Below are positions 9,161-18,262 of a stretch of 64,000 bases of DNA, in pieces. Position numbers and translations under genes: made by a program. The stretch is from positions 310,001-374,000 of the forward strand of contig NC_008384.1 in NCBI RefSeq assembly GCF_000009265.1. Reading direction: 5' to 3'. This DNA is from Rhizobium johnstonii 3841 (GTDB lineage: Bacteria > Pseudomonadota > Alphaproteobacteria > Rhizobiales > Rhizobiaceae). Under the pieces are notes generated by a model. The model worked only from the letters and a program-made list of their open reading frames with translations, did not search any database and had not been told where the DNA came from. How positions within the stretch are numbered: position 1 is the stretch's first letter; every line of letters starts with the position of its first letter.

Positions 9161-10201
9161 TCATTCGTCCTGATTACGATGCCCGCGAGAAACACCCCGG
9201 CTCCGCCAGAACGCCTCTTCTTCTTGCGCCGTAACATAACCCTCGGATTCCGGCGCGCACGGCTCCTCCTCATCGGGGTAGCCCGCCACCAGAAAGTCTT
9301 CGGCCTCGAGATAGGCCTCTGCTTCAGGTCGAAGTTCGACCTCGAGAACGTGCACGGCAACCTCTTCGGAATATTCCTTGATCGGCTCGGCGTAAGAGTA
9401 GGTTGCCCAAGGAAAGAGCCTGGTCATGACGTCATGCAGATTGTCTGCCCGAAGATGATAGTCGATCCGAATATCCGGCTCGTCCCTCCCGTCTTCGCCG
9501 ATATAGATCTGCAGGTTGGAAAAGATCACTGTCGTGTCGCCCCACTCGTCCCACACGAAAAAAGTTGTTTGATCCTGAACCTCCTCCATGAGCTCTCGAT
9601 CAAGGGCAAAGGCAGAGCGCATCAGCGACTCCTGATCGGAGGCAACGGCCTCGTCGAAACAGAACTTGGCGTTAGCATCCAACACGTTGGCTGCCGGAAC
9701 AACCATCTCCCACCCCGACTCCGTTTCCGCGCAGTTCCCCTTGTCGGCTCTCTGCCATCGCATTATCCCGCTGCGGGCATCGGCGATGACGATACAGACA
9801 GGCAACAAGTGTTTCGCCCAGTAATCGAGATGGCTGCGCTCGCCGCGATGGATGTAATCGCCACCGGCTTCCACCCATGATGGTATCGATCTGATTTGAA
9901 GAGGCAGGAACTTTCCGGTTGGCCGCCCGCTATCAAGAATCTCGGCCCGTGCATCGATGCCGACCTTCGAAACCGGCAGCCTGCGAAAAGACCACTTGAA
10001 ATCCCGGACAAACACCTTCTCGACGGCATCGATTGCCATGCGCATAGCGGGATCCGCCGGTTGACCGCCCAGCGCATTGTCATGCCGCCGGCGCGGCGGT
10101 ATTGGTGGCACGATCCGGTGCCAAATGGTTGCAAGTAGCCTTGGCGCTGCCGCGGCCAGCGTGGTGACTGCAATGATCCCAGCCTGCAGAAGTCGAACCA
10201 T
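9161..10201 (-). CDS. membrane-anchored DUF4365-like protein at the tail of the Hyf-like operon
   Basis: 346 residues. A hydrophobic segment at about 5-27 is probably a membrane anchor. Residues about 50-160 resemble DUF4365, a PD-(D/E)xK nuclease-like fold: G-I-D-A-R-A-E-I-L at 81-89, then P-L-Q-I-R-S at 100-105, where the family usually has Q-x-K, so the catalytic lysine appears to be arginine. The rest is acidic and unassigned; the C-terminus is rich in E and D. It starts 12 nt after the small-subunit gene stop and may be co-transcribed. Whether it acts with the complex, as a nuclease, or in neither role is open. Confidence 0.5.
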   Translation of the reverse strand: MVRLLQAGIIAVTTLAAAAPRLLATIWHRIVPPIPPRRRHDNALGGQPADPAMRMAIDAVEKVFVRDFKWSFRRLPVSKVGIDARAEILDSGRPTGKFLPLQIRSIPSWVEAGGDYIHRGERSHLDYWAKHLLPVCIVIADARSGIMRWQRADKGNCAETESGWEMVVPAANVLDANAKFCFDEAVASDQESLMRSAFALDRELMEEVQDQTTFFVWDEWGDTTVIFSNLQIYIGEDGRDEPDIRIDYHLRADNLHDVMTRLFPWATYSYAEPIKEYSEEVAVHVLEVELRPEAEAYLEAEDFLVAGYPDEEEPCAPESEGYVTAQEEEAFWRSRGVSRGHRNQDE

Positions 10202-10213
10202 CGAAACTGCCCG

Positions 10214-10747
10214 TCACGAAACGCGGCCCTCCCTGTTCACATCTTCAAGCAGCGCGAGCAGACCCTTGAGGATATCCATCGGTGAAGGGGGACATCCTGG
10301 AATGTGCAGATCGACGGGCACGACCTTCGAAACCCCGCCGAGGACGGCATAGCTGCCCGCGAAGCAGCCTCCATCGCGACCACAGTCGCCGAGGGCAACG
10401 ACCCATTTGGGGTCGGGCGTGGCAATGTAGGTCCGTTCGAGTGCCTGCACCATGTTCCTGGTCACCGGGCCGGTAACCAGCAGCACATCGGCATGCCGCG
10501 GCGAGGCGACGAAACGAAGCCCGAAGCGCTCGATGTCATAGAAAGTATTGCCAAGCGCGTGCATTTCCAGCTCGCAGCCGTTGCAGGACCCGGCATCGAC
10601 GGCTCGGATCGACAGGCTGCGTCCAAGCCGTAGGCGCGCGCTCCTTTCGATGGCGGCGGCGAGCTCTGTCATCGCAGCGTCGGAAACCGGCGGTCTCAGT
10701 TCCGTCAGTGGCGGCCGGATGAGACTTTCGAAGAGGAGCTTGCGCAT
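10214..10747 (-). CDS. hyfI: hydrogenase-4/complex I-like small subunit (HyfI/NuoB type)
   Basis: 177 residues. All four cysteines that would hold an N2-type 4Fe-4S cluster are visible: C55 and C58 in G-S-C-N-G-C-E-L-E, C122 in G-D-C-G, and C152 in P-G-C-P-P-S-P. It should form the electron-transfer half of the peripheral arm with the large subunit encoded 12 nt upstream. The intact cluster contrasts with the altered metal site in the large subunit and suggests the complex still moves electrons. Confidence 0.85.
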   Translation of the reverse strand: MRKLLFESLIRPPLTELRPPVSDAAMTELAAAIERSARLRLGRSLSIRAVDAGSCNGCELEMHALGNTFYDIERFGLRFVASPRHADVLLVTGPVTRNMVQALERTYIATPDPKWVVALGDCGRDGGCFAGSYAVLGGVSKVVPVDLHIPGCPPSPMDILKGLLALLEDVNREGRVS

Positions 10748-10759
10748 GATGGGTTGCCT

Positions 10760-12274
10760 TCAGAGATCGTGACCGGAATAGGAACAGTTGAACGACTTGT
10801 TGCAGAGCGGAAAGTCCGCGACGATATTTCCTTCGATCGCGGCCTCCAGCAGTGGCCATTGAAACCAGGATGGATCGCGCAAATGGCAGCGTTCGATCCT
10901 ACTCTCCCGAGTCAGCCGCAGCCAGACCAGAACGTCGCCGCGAAAGCCTTCGACGAGCGCCATGCCCTCCCGGCTCTCATTGATGAAGGGGATATCCCTC
11001 ACGATCGGACCATCCGGCAACCGGTCGATGATCTGGCTCAGCAGGGATAGGCTCTGCTCGACTTCGCGAATGCGGATCCAGACGCGGGCGTTGACATCGC
11101 CCTCGTTCAGCACCGGAACCTCGAATGAAAGCTGGTCGTAGGGCGGATAACGCAGGGCATCCCGCGCGTCGAAACCGCGCCCGGAGGCGCGCCCGACATA
11201 ACCGCCGGCGCCATATTGGCGGGCAAGTTCGCATCGCAGCCTGCCGGTTCCGACCGTTCGGTCCTGAAGCGAGGCCGTGTTGTCATAGAGTTCCACCAAG
11301 GCCGGCAACTTTCGGTGGATTTCATCAAGCAGAGCCTTCAAGATGGCGCGTCCATCGTCGCCGAGGTTGACCGCAACGCCGCCGGGGAGGATACGATCGC
11401 GCATCAACCGGTGGCCAAAGGCGGTATCGGACGCGCGAAGCACACGTTCGCGCAGCACGCCGCAATGGGCCAGCATCAACGGAAACGCGGCATCGTTGCA
11501 GATGGCGCCAATATCGCCGAGATGGTTGGCGAGCCGCTCCAGTTCGGCCATCAGGGCCCTCAGCCATAACGCGCGGGGCGGTACAACAAGTCCGGTCGCT
11601 GCCTCCGCCGCCTGAGCAAAGGCATAGGCATAGGCGACCGTACTGTCGCCGGACGTCCGTCCAGCGAGCTGTGCTCCGCGGAGCAGATCCCTGCCGACCA
11701 TCAGCGCCTCGATCCCCTTGTGGACATATCCGAGACGTTCTTCGAGACGGACGACCGTTTCGCCGTTGGCCGTGAATCGAAAATGCCCGGGCTCGATGAT
11801 GCCGGCATGCACGGGGCCGACCGGGATCTGATGCAGACCGTCACCCTCCGCACGCAGGAAGGTGTAGGGATAGGGCTCCGCCAGGGTTGCCGCCCGCTCG
11901 CCAAGCGGGTGGCGCAGATCCCAGCGTCCATGATCGAGCCATGGGCGGATATCCGGCAGATCCTGCGGCTCCAATCCGGTAAGGTCGCGGATTGCCCGCT
12001 CCAGCCGCAGCGCGGGTGGATGATGCCGCGCAACGGAGGGATATCCATCCGCCAGCCCTTCAAGGCTGATGACCGCGATCGAGCCGGCGGATTCATCGAG
12101 GAGGGCCATGTGCACGGCGTGCCTCTCTCCCCAAAGGCCGAGCAAGGTCAACCGCCCTTTCGCGAGCTCTAGTGTCGCCGATGCCCATACCGCCGGATCG
12201 ACGACGGGGCGCGGCCATGGCGCGTGATGTTGAACCGACACCCCCTTCTCAATCAGATCGCTCAGCACCGACAT
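10760..12274 (-). CDS. hyfG: hydrogenase-4-like large subunit lacking the Ni-Fe cysteine pattern
   Basis: 504 residues: an N-terminal NuoC-like part (about 1-160) fused to a NuoD/large-subunit domain, as in HyfG/HycE. The first Ni-binding C-x-x-C expected after the E-x-x-x-x-G-x-x-H-K-G-I-E helix is replaced by A-G-R-T-S-G-D (204-210), with no cysteine nearby. The C-terminal D-P-C-x-x-C is replaced by C491-x5-C497 in P-L-C-N-K-S-F-N-C. It therefore cannot bind a standard NiFe centre and fits the energy-converting hydrogenase-related (Ehr) group. Its substrate is unknown. Confidence 0.8.
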   Translation of the reverse strand: MSVLSDLIEKGVSVQHHAPWPRPVVDPAVWASATLELAKGRLTLLGLWGERHAVHMALLDESAGSIAVISLEGLADGYPSVARHHPPALRLERAIRDLTGLEPQDLPDIRPWLDHGRWDLRHPLGERAATLAEPYPYTFLRAEGDGLHQIPVGPVHAGIIEPGHFRFTANGETVVRLEERLGYVHKGIEALMVGRDLLRGAQLAGRTSGDSTVAYAYAFAQAAEAATGLVVPPRALWLRALMAELERLANHLGDIGAICNDAAFPLMLAHCGVLRERVLRASDTAFGHRLMRDRILPGGVAVNLGDDGRAILKALLDEIHRKLPALVELYDNTASLQDRTVGTGRLRCELARQYGAGGYVGRASGRGFDARDALRYPPYDQLSFEVPVLNEGDVNARVWIRIREVEQSLSLLSQIIDRLPDGPIVRDIPFINESREGMALVEGFRGDVLVWLRLTRESRIERCHLRDPSWFQWPLLEAAIEGNIVADFPLCNKSFNCSYSGHDL

Positions 12275-12286
12275 CTTTTCCCCGCA

Positions 12287-13750
12287 TCATCGAAGAAGGT
12301 TGGCGATATGCTGGAACCAGGCGACCAGCGGCGGCGGCAGATAGACGCCGGCGACGAGCACCAGCGCGAGATGGGCATACATCGGCAGGTAGGACGCCTG
12401 GGCCGGCGCCGTGCTGCCGCGCGGCTGGCCGAAGACGGCCCCCGTCAGTCTGAGCAGTAGGGCGCCGAATGCGACCAGCAACCCGAAGACCAGCGGAATG
12501 GCAAGCAGCGGCTGCTTGGCGAAGGTCGAGCTGACGATCAGGAACTCGCTCATGAATATGCCCGCCGGCGGCAGGCCGGCGATAGCGATGACACCGGTGA
12601 GCAGACCCCAACCAAGCCCCGGATGCGTTTCGCTCAGGCCGCGGATGGCGGAGAGCCTCTGCGTTCCCTTGATCTGGGCGATATGGCCGACGGCAAAGAA
12701 GATCGCCGATTTGGTCAGCGAATGCATGACCATGTGCAGCAGCCCGGCGAAATTGGCGATCGGCCCGCCCAGGCCGAAGGCAAAGACGATAATGCCCATA
12801 TGCTCGATCGAGGAATAGGCGAACAGGCGCTTGATGTCGCGGCGACGGTAAAGCATGAAGGCGGCGAAGATCAGCGAGGCGAGGCCCATCGTCATCATCA
12901 GCGGTCCGGGAGCGAGCGCCTCGGGACTGGCCGACAGCAGCATCTTGAAGCGCAGCACGGCATAAAGCGCGACATTCAGGAGCAGGCCGGAAAGGACCGC
13001 CGAGATCGGTGTCGGCCCTTCGGCATGGGCGTCCGGCAGCCAGGCATGCAGCGGTGCGAGACCGACCTTGGTGCCGTAGCCGAGCAGCAGAAAGATGAAG
13101 GCGACGTTGAGGAGCGCCGGATCGAAGGCGGCGGCATGGTCGATCAGGATGGTCCAGACCATGGCGTCGTAACCTTCGCCCACCACCGGCTGCGCAGCCA
13201 GATAGACCAAAATGGTGCCGAAGAGCGCGAAGGCGATTCCGACGCTTCCCAGAATGAAATATTTCCAGGCGGCTTCGAGCGCTTCATGCGTGCGGTAGAG
13301 GCCGACCATCAGCACGGTGGTCAGCGTCGCAAGTTCGACGGCAACCCACATCAGGCCGATATTGTTCGACACGAATGCGAGATTCATACCGAACATCATG
13401 ATCTGATACATGGCGTGGTAGAAGCGGATGTTTGCCGGTGTCAGCCGCCCGGTCTCCAGCTCGTGGGCGATGTAGCTGGCGCTGAAAACGCTGGTGGTGA
13501 AGCCGACGAAGGTGTTGAGGACGATGAAGACGATGTTGAGATCGTCGACGAGGAGATATTGTCCCGGTGCCGGGCGATCGGTCACGAACAGGCAAAGGGC
13601 GGCAAGCAGGGTCAGCAGGCTTGCAAGGACGTTCAGTCGCGCCGTCATCCGATAGCCGGGCAGCAGCGCCAGAAGGGCCGCCGCCGCAATCGGTATCAAG
13701 AGGACGGCCGTTACAGCATCGAGGGCCAGGACAGGGGAGAAAACGTTCAT
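12287..13750 (-). CDS. hyfF: hydrogenase-4-like antiporter subunit HyfF
   Basis: 487 residues with about 14 hydrophobic segments: an Mrp/NuoN-M-L-type proton-translocating subunit. The conserved TM5 glutamate region (M-W-V-A-V-E-L-A-T-L) and the lysine/histidine-bearing helices around H-A-W-L-P-D-A-H are present. Its start overlaps the hyfE stop by 4 nt. It is expected in the inner membrane as one of two pump modules beside HyfB. Confidence 0.85.
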   Translation of the reverse strand: MNVFSPVLALDAVTAVLLIPIAAAALLALLPGYRMTARLNVLASLLTLLAALCLFVTDRPAPGQYLLVDDLNIVFIVLNTFVGFTTSVFSASYIAHELETGRLTPANIRFYHAMYQIMMFGMNLAFVSNNIGLMWVAVELATLTTVLMVGLYRTHEALEAAWKYFILGSVGIAFALFGTILVYLAAQPVVGEGYDAMVWTILIDHAAAFDPALLNVAFIFLLLGYGTKVGLAPLHAWLPDAHAEGPTPISAVLSGLLLNVALYAVLRFKMLLSASPEALAPGPLMMTMGLASLIFAAFMLYRRRDIKRLFAYSSIEHMGIIVFAFGLGGPIANFAGLLHMVMHSLTKSAIFFAVGHIAQIKGTQRLSAIRGLSETHPGLGWGLLTGVIAIAGLPPAGIFMSEFLIVSSTFAKQPLLAIPLVFGLLVAFGALLLRLTGAVFGQPRGSTAPAQASYLPMYAHLALVLVAGVYLPPPLVAWFQHIANLLR

Positions 13751-14415
13751 TTTCGCCTCCTTCCCTTGAAATCATCGAGCGCGCGGACATCGACGGTGTC
13801 GAACCGCTCGCGGATGCGGAACAGGAAAACGCCGATGACGATGAAGGCGATGAGGATCGAGAAGGCGACACTGATCTCGACCACCAGTGGCATGCCCTTG
13901 GCGCCGGTTGCGGCGAGCACTAGCCCGTTTTCCAGCGACATGAAGCCGACGACCTGGCTGACGGCATTGCGGCGGGTGACCATGATCAAAAGCCCGAGCA
14001 ACAGCACCGAGAGGGCGAAGGCGAGATCCTCCCGCGCCAGCGGATCCGCCTCCGGCGTCACCCGCAGCATCACCGCCGTCGCCAGGGCGACCAGTCCGAT
14101 CCCGGCGAGCATGGTTGGGCCGATGCCGACGACCGTCTCGATCTCGCGGTGGATGCCGAGCTGGCGGATCATGCGGTGGAGCACGACGGGAATGACGATC
14201 GCCTTGAAGACGAGGGCGATTGCTGCCGTTACATACAGATGCGGCGCATCCTGGATGAAGGCCTGCCAGGCCACTGACAGCGTCAGTATCAGCGAGTGCA
14301 GGGCGAAGACGTTGAGCAGCGCGTAAAGACGGTCCTGATAGAGCATCATCATGCTGACCAGCACCAGGCCGCCGGCGAACATATGGGCGATGTCGAAGAC
14401 CGGCCCGTCCATCAA
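13747..14415 (-). CDS. hyfE: hydrogenase-4-like subunit HyfE (NuoK/MrpC-like)
   Basis: 222 residues with about six transmembrane helices; a longer relative of NuoK as found in Hyf complexes. The motif S-L-E-N-G-L-V-L-A in the membrane region corresponds to the NuoK glutamate. It overlaps hyfC by 4 nt and hyfF by 4 nt. It contributes to the membrane arm linking the pump subunits to the connecting module. Confidence 0.83.
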   Translation of the reverse strand: MMDGPVFDIAHMFAGGLVLVSMMMLYQDRLYALLNVFALHSLILTLSVAWQAFIQDAPHLYVTAAIALVFKAIVIPVVLHRMIRQLGIHREIETVVGIGPTMLAGIGLVALATAVMLRVTPEADPLAREDLAFALSVLLLGLLIMVTRRNAVSQVVGFMSLENGLVLAATGAKGMPLVVEISVAFSILIAFIVIGVFLFRIRERFDTVDVRALDDFKGRRRK

Positions 14416-15368
14416 AGGCTCCTCGAGACGAACCGCAGGAGGGTGGCGAGCAGCGCGAGCATGAGTGCCGCGCCAAGGAATTCCGGCACGCGGAACACCC
14501 GCATCTTGGCCGTTGCGGTTTCAAACAGCGCAAGCAGCGCTCCGCCGGCCGCAAGCTTGGCGAGGTAGGCGAGCAGGCCGGCCAGATAGACGGCTGGGCC
14601 GGCGCCCAGGACGGCCAGTTTCCACGGCCCAAAAATGCAGGCGATCAGCGAGATGTAGAGCAACAGCTTGAGCGATGCCGCGAGCTCGATCATCGCGAGA
14701 TGGCGCCCGGAATATTCGAGCACCATGGCTTCATGCACCATGGTGAGCTCCAGATGGGTCGCAGGGTTATCGACCGGAATACGGGCATTTTCGGCGATCG
14801 CGACCATGACCAAGGCGATCAGGGCGATCGCCAGGGAAACACGCAGGCCCACCTGCGATGAGGTCATGAAAGCGGCGATGGACGAAAGCTGGGTCGAACC
14901 GGCGATGAGGGCGAGGGTGAAGATGATAAGCAGCATCGAAGGCTCGGCGAGCGTCGCGATCATCATCTCGCGGCTCGATCCGATGCCGCCGAAGCTCGTG
15001 CCGACATCCATGCCGGCGAGTGTCAGAAAGAAGCGGGCGCTGCCGAGCAGCGCGACTATGGCGATCAGGTCCGCGGTCCAACTGAAGATGAGGCCGGTGG
15101 CGAAGGTGGGGATGATGGCGGCTGCAACCCACGTGACGGCGAAGATCAGATAGGGCGTCACCCTGAACAGCCAGGAGGCATTTTCGGCGAGCACCACCTC
15201 CTTGCGCAGAAGCCTCAGCAGGTCACGATATGGCTGGATCACGGAAGGCCCCCGCCGACGCAGCAACCGCGCCTTGATGAGGCGTATGAAGCCTGTCAGC
15301 AGCGGCGCAAGCAGCACGACGAGCGCCATCTGGAATGCCTGGACGAGAAGAGCTGTGATCAGGACCAT
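14412..15368 (-). CDS. hyfC: hydrogenase-4-like subunit HyfC (NuoH-like)
   Basis: 318 residues and about eight transmembrane helices. The NuoH/HycD signature R-R-G-P-S-V-I-Q-P-Y-R-D-L appears near residue 40, and the E-L-T-M-V-H-E-A-M segment near 205. This subunit joins the peripheral iron-sulfur arm to the membrane arm. Its start lies inside the end of hyfB (10-nt overlap), showing coupled translation. Confidence 0.86.
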   Translation of the reverse strand: MVLITALLVQAFQMALVVLLAPLLTGFIRLIKARLLRRRGPSVIQPYRDLLRLLRKEVVLAENASWLFRVTPYLIFAVTWVAAAIIPTFATGLIFSWTADLIAIVALLGSARFFLTLAGMDVGTSFGGIGSSREMMIATLAEPSMLLIIFTLALIAGSTQLSSIAAFMTSSQVGLRVSLAIALIALVMVAIAENARIPVDNPATHLELTMVHEAMVLEYSGRHLAMIELAASLKLLLYISLIACIFGPWKLAVLGAGPAVYLAGLLAYLAKLAAGGALLALFETATAKMRVFRVPEFLGAALMLALLATLLRFVSRSL

Positions 15369-17380
15369 AGCGCCAGCACCAGAAGCAGGAAGACGAGCGC
15401 GAGGAAGACCAGGCTCAGATAACGCCGGATCGTGAGAAACTGCAGGTGGTTGAGCTTTTCGGCCACAAATCCGACGGCGCCTGCGATCGGCAGGTAAAGC
15501 CCTTCCCAGATCAGATCATGTGTCTCGACGGCAAAATGTGCCGGACGGAGATCGCCGGGCGCCGGTATGTCGACCCGCTCGCGCGCCCGGAAGATCAGCG
15601 TGCCGAAAACGCGCCGGACGGGCTGGGCGAAGCTGCCGCCGCCATATTGCGTCATCGGATTGACCTCGGGGAAGCCGCAATCCCAGGCGGGCGCCCGGCG
15701 GAGCCGCCGCGAAGCGAAACGGTGGATGAGATAGACCGTCAGCGACGCCGAAAGGAGGGTGAACAGGAAGACCAGCAGGCCGTTATAGGAACTGCGGCTT
15801 TCGGCGACCGGCACGATCGACAGCCACGGAATATCCGTCTGCACCGGCATCCGGTCACCGATCAGCGACAGTGTCACCGGTGCAAGGCCGTCGATGATGA
15901 TTCCCGGCAGGATGCCGGCGAAAAGGCAGAGCGCTGCCAATACGGACATTGCCGCATGAGAGAAGCGGTCGACCTCCAGCGCCTGTTCGGCGACGACGGT
16001 TCGGGGACGGCCGAGGAAGGTGATGCCGAATGCCTTGACGAAACAGGCGCCAGCCAGTGCCGCCGACAAGGCGAGTAGCCCGCCCACCGCCGGCACCAGG
16101 ATTTTCAGGCCCCATTGCGGCAAATCAGGGCTTTGCAGGATCGCCTGGAATGCCAGCCATTCGGAAACGAAGCCGTTGAACGGCGGCAGGGCGGAGATCG
16201 CGACGCAGCCGATGAGGAAAAGGAAGCTGGTGACCGGCATGCGGTGGATAAGGCCGCCCAGCTTGTCCATGTCCCGCTCGCCCGTTGCCGTCAGTACCGC
16301 GCCGGCGCCGAAGAAGAGCAGGCTCTTGAAGAAGGAATGATTGAGAGCGTGAAACAGCGCGGCCGTCAGCGCCAGTGCGGCCGCCAGATCCATGCCGTTC
16401 GCCTTGAAGGCGAGCGCCAGGCCGAGGCCTACGAAGATCACGCCGATATTCTCGATCGTACTATAGGCAAGCAGACGTTTGAGGTCCCTCTCCATCATCG
16501 CATGCAGGATGCCCAGCACAGCCGTGCCGCCGCCGAGCACAAGGACGATGACGCCCGACCACCATGTCGGCGCGCCGATCAGGTCGAAAATCACGCGGAT
16601 GAACGCATAGACGGCGACCTTGGTCATGACGCCGCTCATCAGTGCCGAAACATGGCTCGGCGCAGCCGGATGTGCCAGCGGCAGCCAGACATGCAACGGC
16701 ACGAGGCCGGCCTTGGAACCGGCGCCGAGCAGCAGCAGGATGAGCACGAGACCAGCCGTGAACGGCGTATGTTCGGACATCCGCATGGCGGCAAAACCAT
16801 AGTTTCCGTCAGCCCCGGCAAGCAGCCCGAAGGCAAGCAGGAGCGCGAGCGTGCCGAAGCTCGCCATGACGATATAGAGATAGCCGGCCTTGCGGTTGCC
16901 GGCGTCGCGATGATGGGCCATCACCATCGCCCAGGACGCGAGCGACATGAACTCCCAGGAAATGAGGAAGGTGAAGGCATCATCGGCCATGATCACAAGG
17001 TTCATGCCGGCGAGAAAAGCCGGAAAGAACGGCAGCACCCGATGCGGCGCGTGTTCGTGACGGCCGTAGCCGAGACCGTAGAGGCTGGAGAGCGCGCCGC
17101 CGAGGTTGACGATCACAAGGAACAAGGCCGCAAGCGCATCGATCCGGAAGTGGCTTCCGAGCCATGGCAGGCCGAGAGGAAGGACAAGCGCCGACGCTTC
17201 GGCGGCAGGGAGAGCCGTGGCCAGATAGGCGAACGCAATAACGAAAGCGATGGCGGAGAAAACCAGGCTTGCACCGTAGATGATAGGCGTGGGCGAGGCC
17301 GAACGGGCGATCGGCACTGCGAGCACAGCCATCCCAAGCAGCGCGGCCACACATGACAACAGGATAGAAACCGATGTCAC
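15359..17380 (-). CDS. hyfB: hydrogenase-4-like antiporter subunit HyfB
   Basis: 673 residues, a NuoL/HycC-type proton pump subunit with about 16 transmembrane helices and a C-terminal lateral-helix extension, matching the usual HyfB length. Motifs include S-W-E-F-M-S-L-A-S-W and P-L-H-V-W-L-P-L-A-H-P-A-A-P-S-H. The start is a GTG (17380) whose last bases overlap the stop of the XRE regulator (GTGA), making it the first structural gene of the operon. Confidence 0.86.
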   Translation of the reverse strand: MTSVSILLSCVAALLGMAVLAVPIARSASPTPIIYGASLVFSAIAFVIAFAYLATALPAAEASALVLPLGLPWLGSHFRIDALAALFLVIVNLGGALSSLYGLGYGRHEHAPHRVLPFFPAFLAGMNLVIMADDAFTFLISWEFMSLASWAMVMAHHRDAGNRKAGYLYIVMASFGTLALLLAFGLLAGADGNYGFAAMRMSEHTPFTAGLVLILLLLGAGSKAGLVPLHVWLPLAHPAAPSHVSALMSGVMTKVAVYAFIRVIFDLIGAPTWWSGVIVLVLGGGTAVLGILHAMMERDLKRLLAYSTIENIGVIFVGLGLALAFKANGMDLAAALALTAALFHALNHSFFKSLLFFGAGAVLTATGERDMDKLGGLIHRMPVTSFLFLIGCVAISALPPFNGFVSEWLAFQAILQSPDLPQWGLKILVPAVGGLLALSAALAGACFVKAFGITFLGRPRTVVAEQALEVDRFSHAAMSVLAALCLFAGILPGIIIDGLAPVTLSLIGDRMPVQTDIPWLSIVPVAESRSSYNGLLVFLFTLLSASLTVYLIHRFASRRLRRAPAWDCGFPEVNPMTQYGGGSFAQPVRRVFGTLIFRARERVDIPAPGDLRPAHFAVETHDLIWEGLYLPIAGAVGFVAEKLNHLQFLTIRRYLSLVFLALVFLLLVLALWS

Positions 17381-17718
17381 GGATCATCCCTCGCTGCAGG
17401 AAGGGGCGCTGATGGCTCCGTCGCTCCGCTCTTTGATGGCTTGAGTTTCGCCCTGAGCCTGACCCCTCGCCCACCATCCGTGCTGACGGTTCCCTCGTTG
17501 ATCACCTCGACACCGGCGCTTTCCAACGCGGCCAGTAAACGCATCAGCGAGTCGACATTGCCGCGCACGACATCGGCGCTCGCCTCCATGCGCTGAATTG
17601 TCGGGACAGAAATTCCCGCCAGTTCGGCCAGCTGGCGCTGGTCGATACCGAGAAGGGCCCGGGCGGCCCGCATCTGAGCGGCGGTGATCACGATTGAAAC
17701 ATCGCTTATCTTGCGCAA
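17377..17718 (-). CDS. XRE-family helix-turn-helix regulator heading the Hyf-like operon
   Basis: 113 residues. Residues about 12-70 are a Cro/CI-type helix-turn-helix (Q-L-A-E-L-A-G-I-S-V-P-T-I-Q-R-M-E). The remainder is a short basic, low-complexity tail. It overlaps the GTG start of hyfB, so it is the promoter-proximal gene and probably controls the complex. A 7-bp dyad lies directly upstream of its start. No sensor domain is visible, so the signal is unknown. Confidence 0.8.
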   Translation of the reverse strand: MRKISDVSIVITAAQMRAARALLGIDQRQLAELAGISVPTIQRMEASADVVRGNVDSLMRLLAALESAGVEVINEGTVSTDGGRGVRLRAKLKPSKSGATEPSAPLPAARDDP

Positions 17719-17724
17719 ACTCTG

Positions 17725-17768
17725 ATATTGACTCCTATGATGTGCTTATTGATGTCTGAAATCAATAT
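17725..17768. promoter_or_regulatory. inverted repeat upstream of the XRE-hyf operon
   Basis: ATATTGA (17725-17731) and TCAATAT (17762-17768) form a 7-bp dyad with a 30-nt spacer in an AT-rich stretch just before the XRE gene start at 17718. It may be an autoregulatory operator; only the symmetry is observed. Confidence 0.35.
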
Positions 17769-17990
17769 TCTGATGCGTCAGCCTCGTTTTGACATGAACC
17801 GCTGCTTGTTAAGCCCACCCGGCTGAGAGTAAGTAGAATGTCGTTTTCACACACCGAAGAGCCGTTCGTGGCCGACCAGCGCCGATATGTGCAGTCAGCC
17901 GTTGCTGCCCTCGATGACGAGTTGGGCCGCTCGAGCGTGTCGGCAGCGGAACAGTCCGCCGTCATCGCGCCAAGAAAATATTCTCGCAGG

Positions 17991-18262
17991 CGTCGATTCG
18001 ATGCCGGAGACCGGCGAGAACGTCGCCGAGGACTATCAGTCAGCCGCGAGGATCAGTATGCCTTCGCCGTGCGAAGCCAGGCGAAGGCCGCTGTCGCGCA
18101 GGCGAGCGGACGGCTGGCGAAGGAGATCACGTCGGTGACCATCCCGCGGCGCAAGGGCGCTCCCGTTGTCGTCGACAAGGACGAGCATCCGCGTGCAACG
18201 ACGATGGAGGCACCCAGCGCGACCGGGCGATCTGCACGGCCGATGAAAACAATTACGCACTT
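17991..18262 (+). pseudogene. decayed duplicate of the pcaF-GNAT segment
   Basis: 17991-18205 is a near-identical copy of pcaF bases 7678-7891, carrying a one-base deletion at the TATCA|GTCAGC site that shifts the frame. It is joined directly to 18217-18261, a copy of the sequence after the GNAT gene (8984-9030). The roughly 1.1 kb between those points in the original is missing. The surrounding open frame (17838-18269) is therefore a chimera and not a gene. 17838-17990, upstream of the copy, has no match I recognise. Confidence 0.8.

Noticed and set aside
10760..12274. Functional NiFe hydrogenase
   Set aside because: Both Ni-ligand cysteine pairs are missing or altered, so hydrogen chemistry is not supported.
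12623..14326. 567-codon plus-strand frame across the hyf region
   Set aside because: Composition is Q/R/G/D-rich shadow sequence; hyfF and hyfE on the other strand are clear families with coupled overlaps.
16115..17356. 413-codon plus-strand frame
   Set aside because: Antisense shadow of hyfB.
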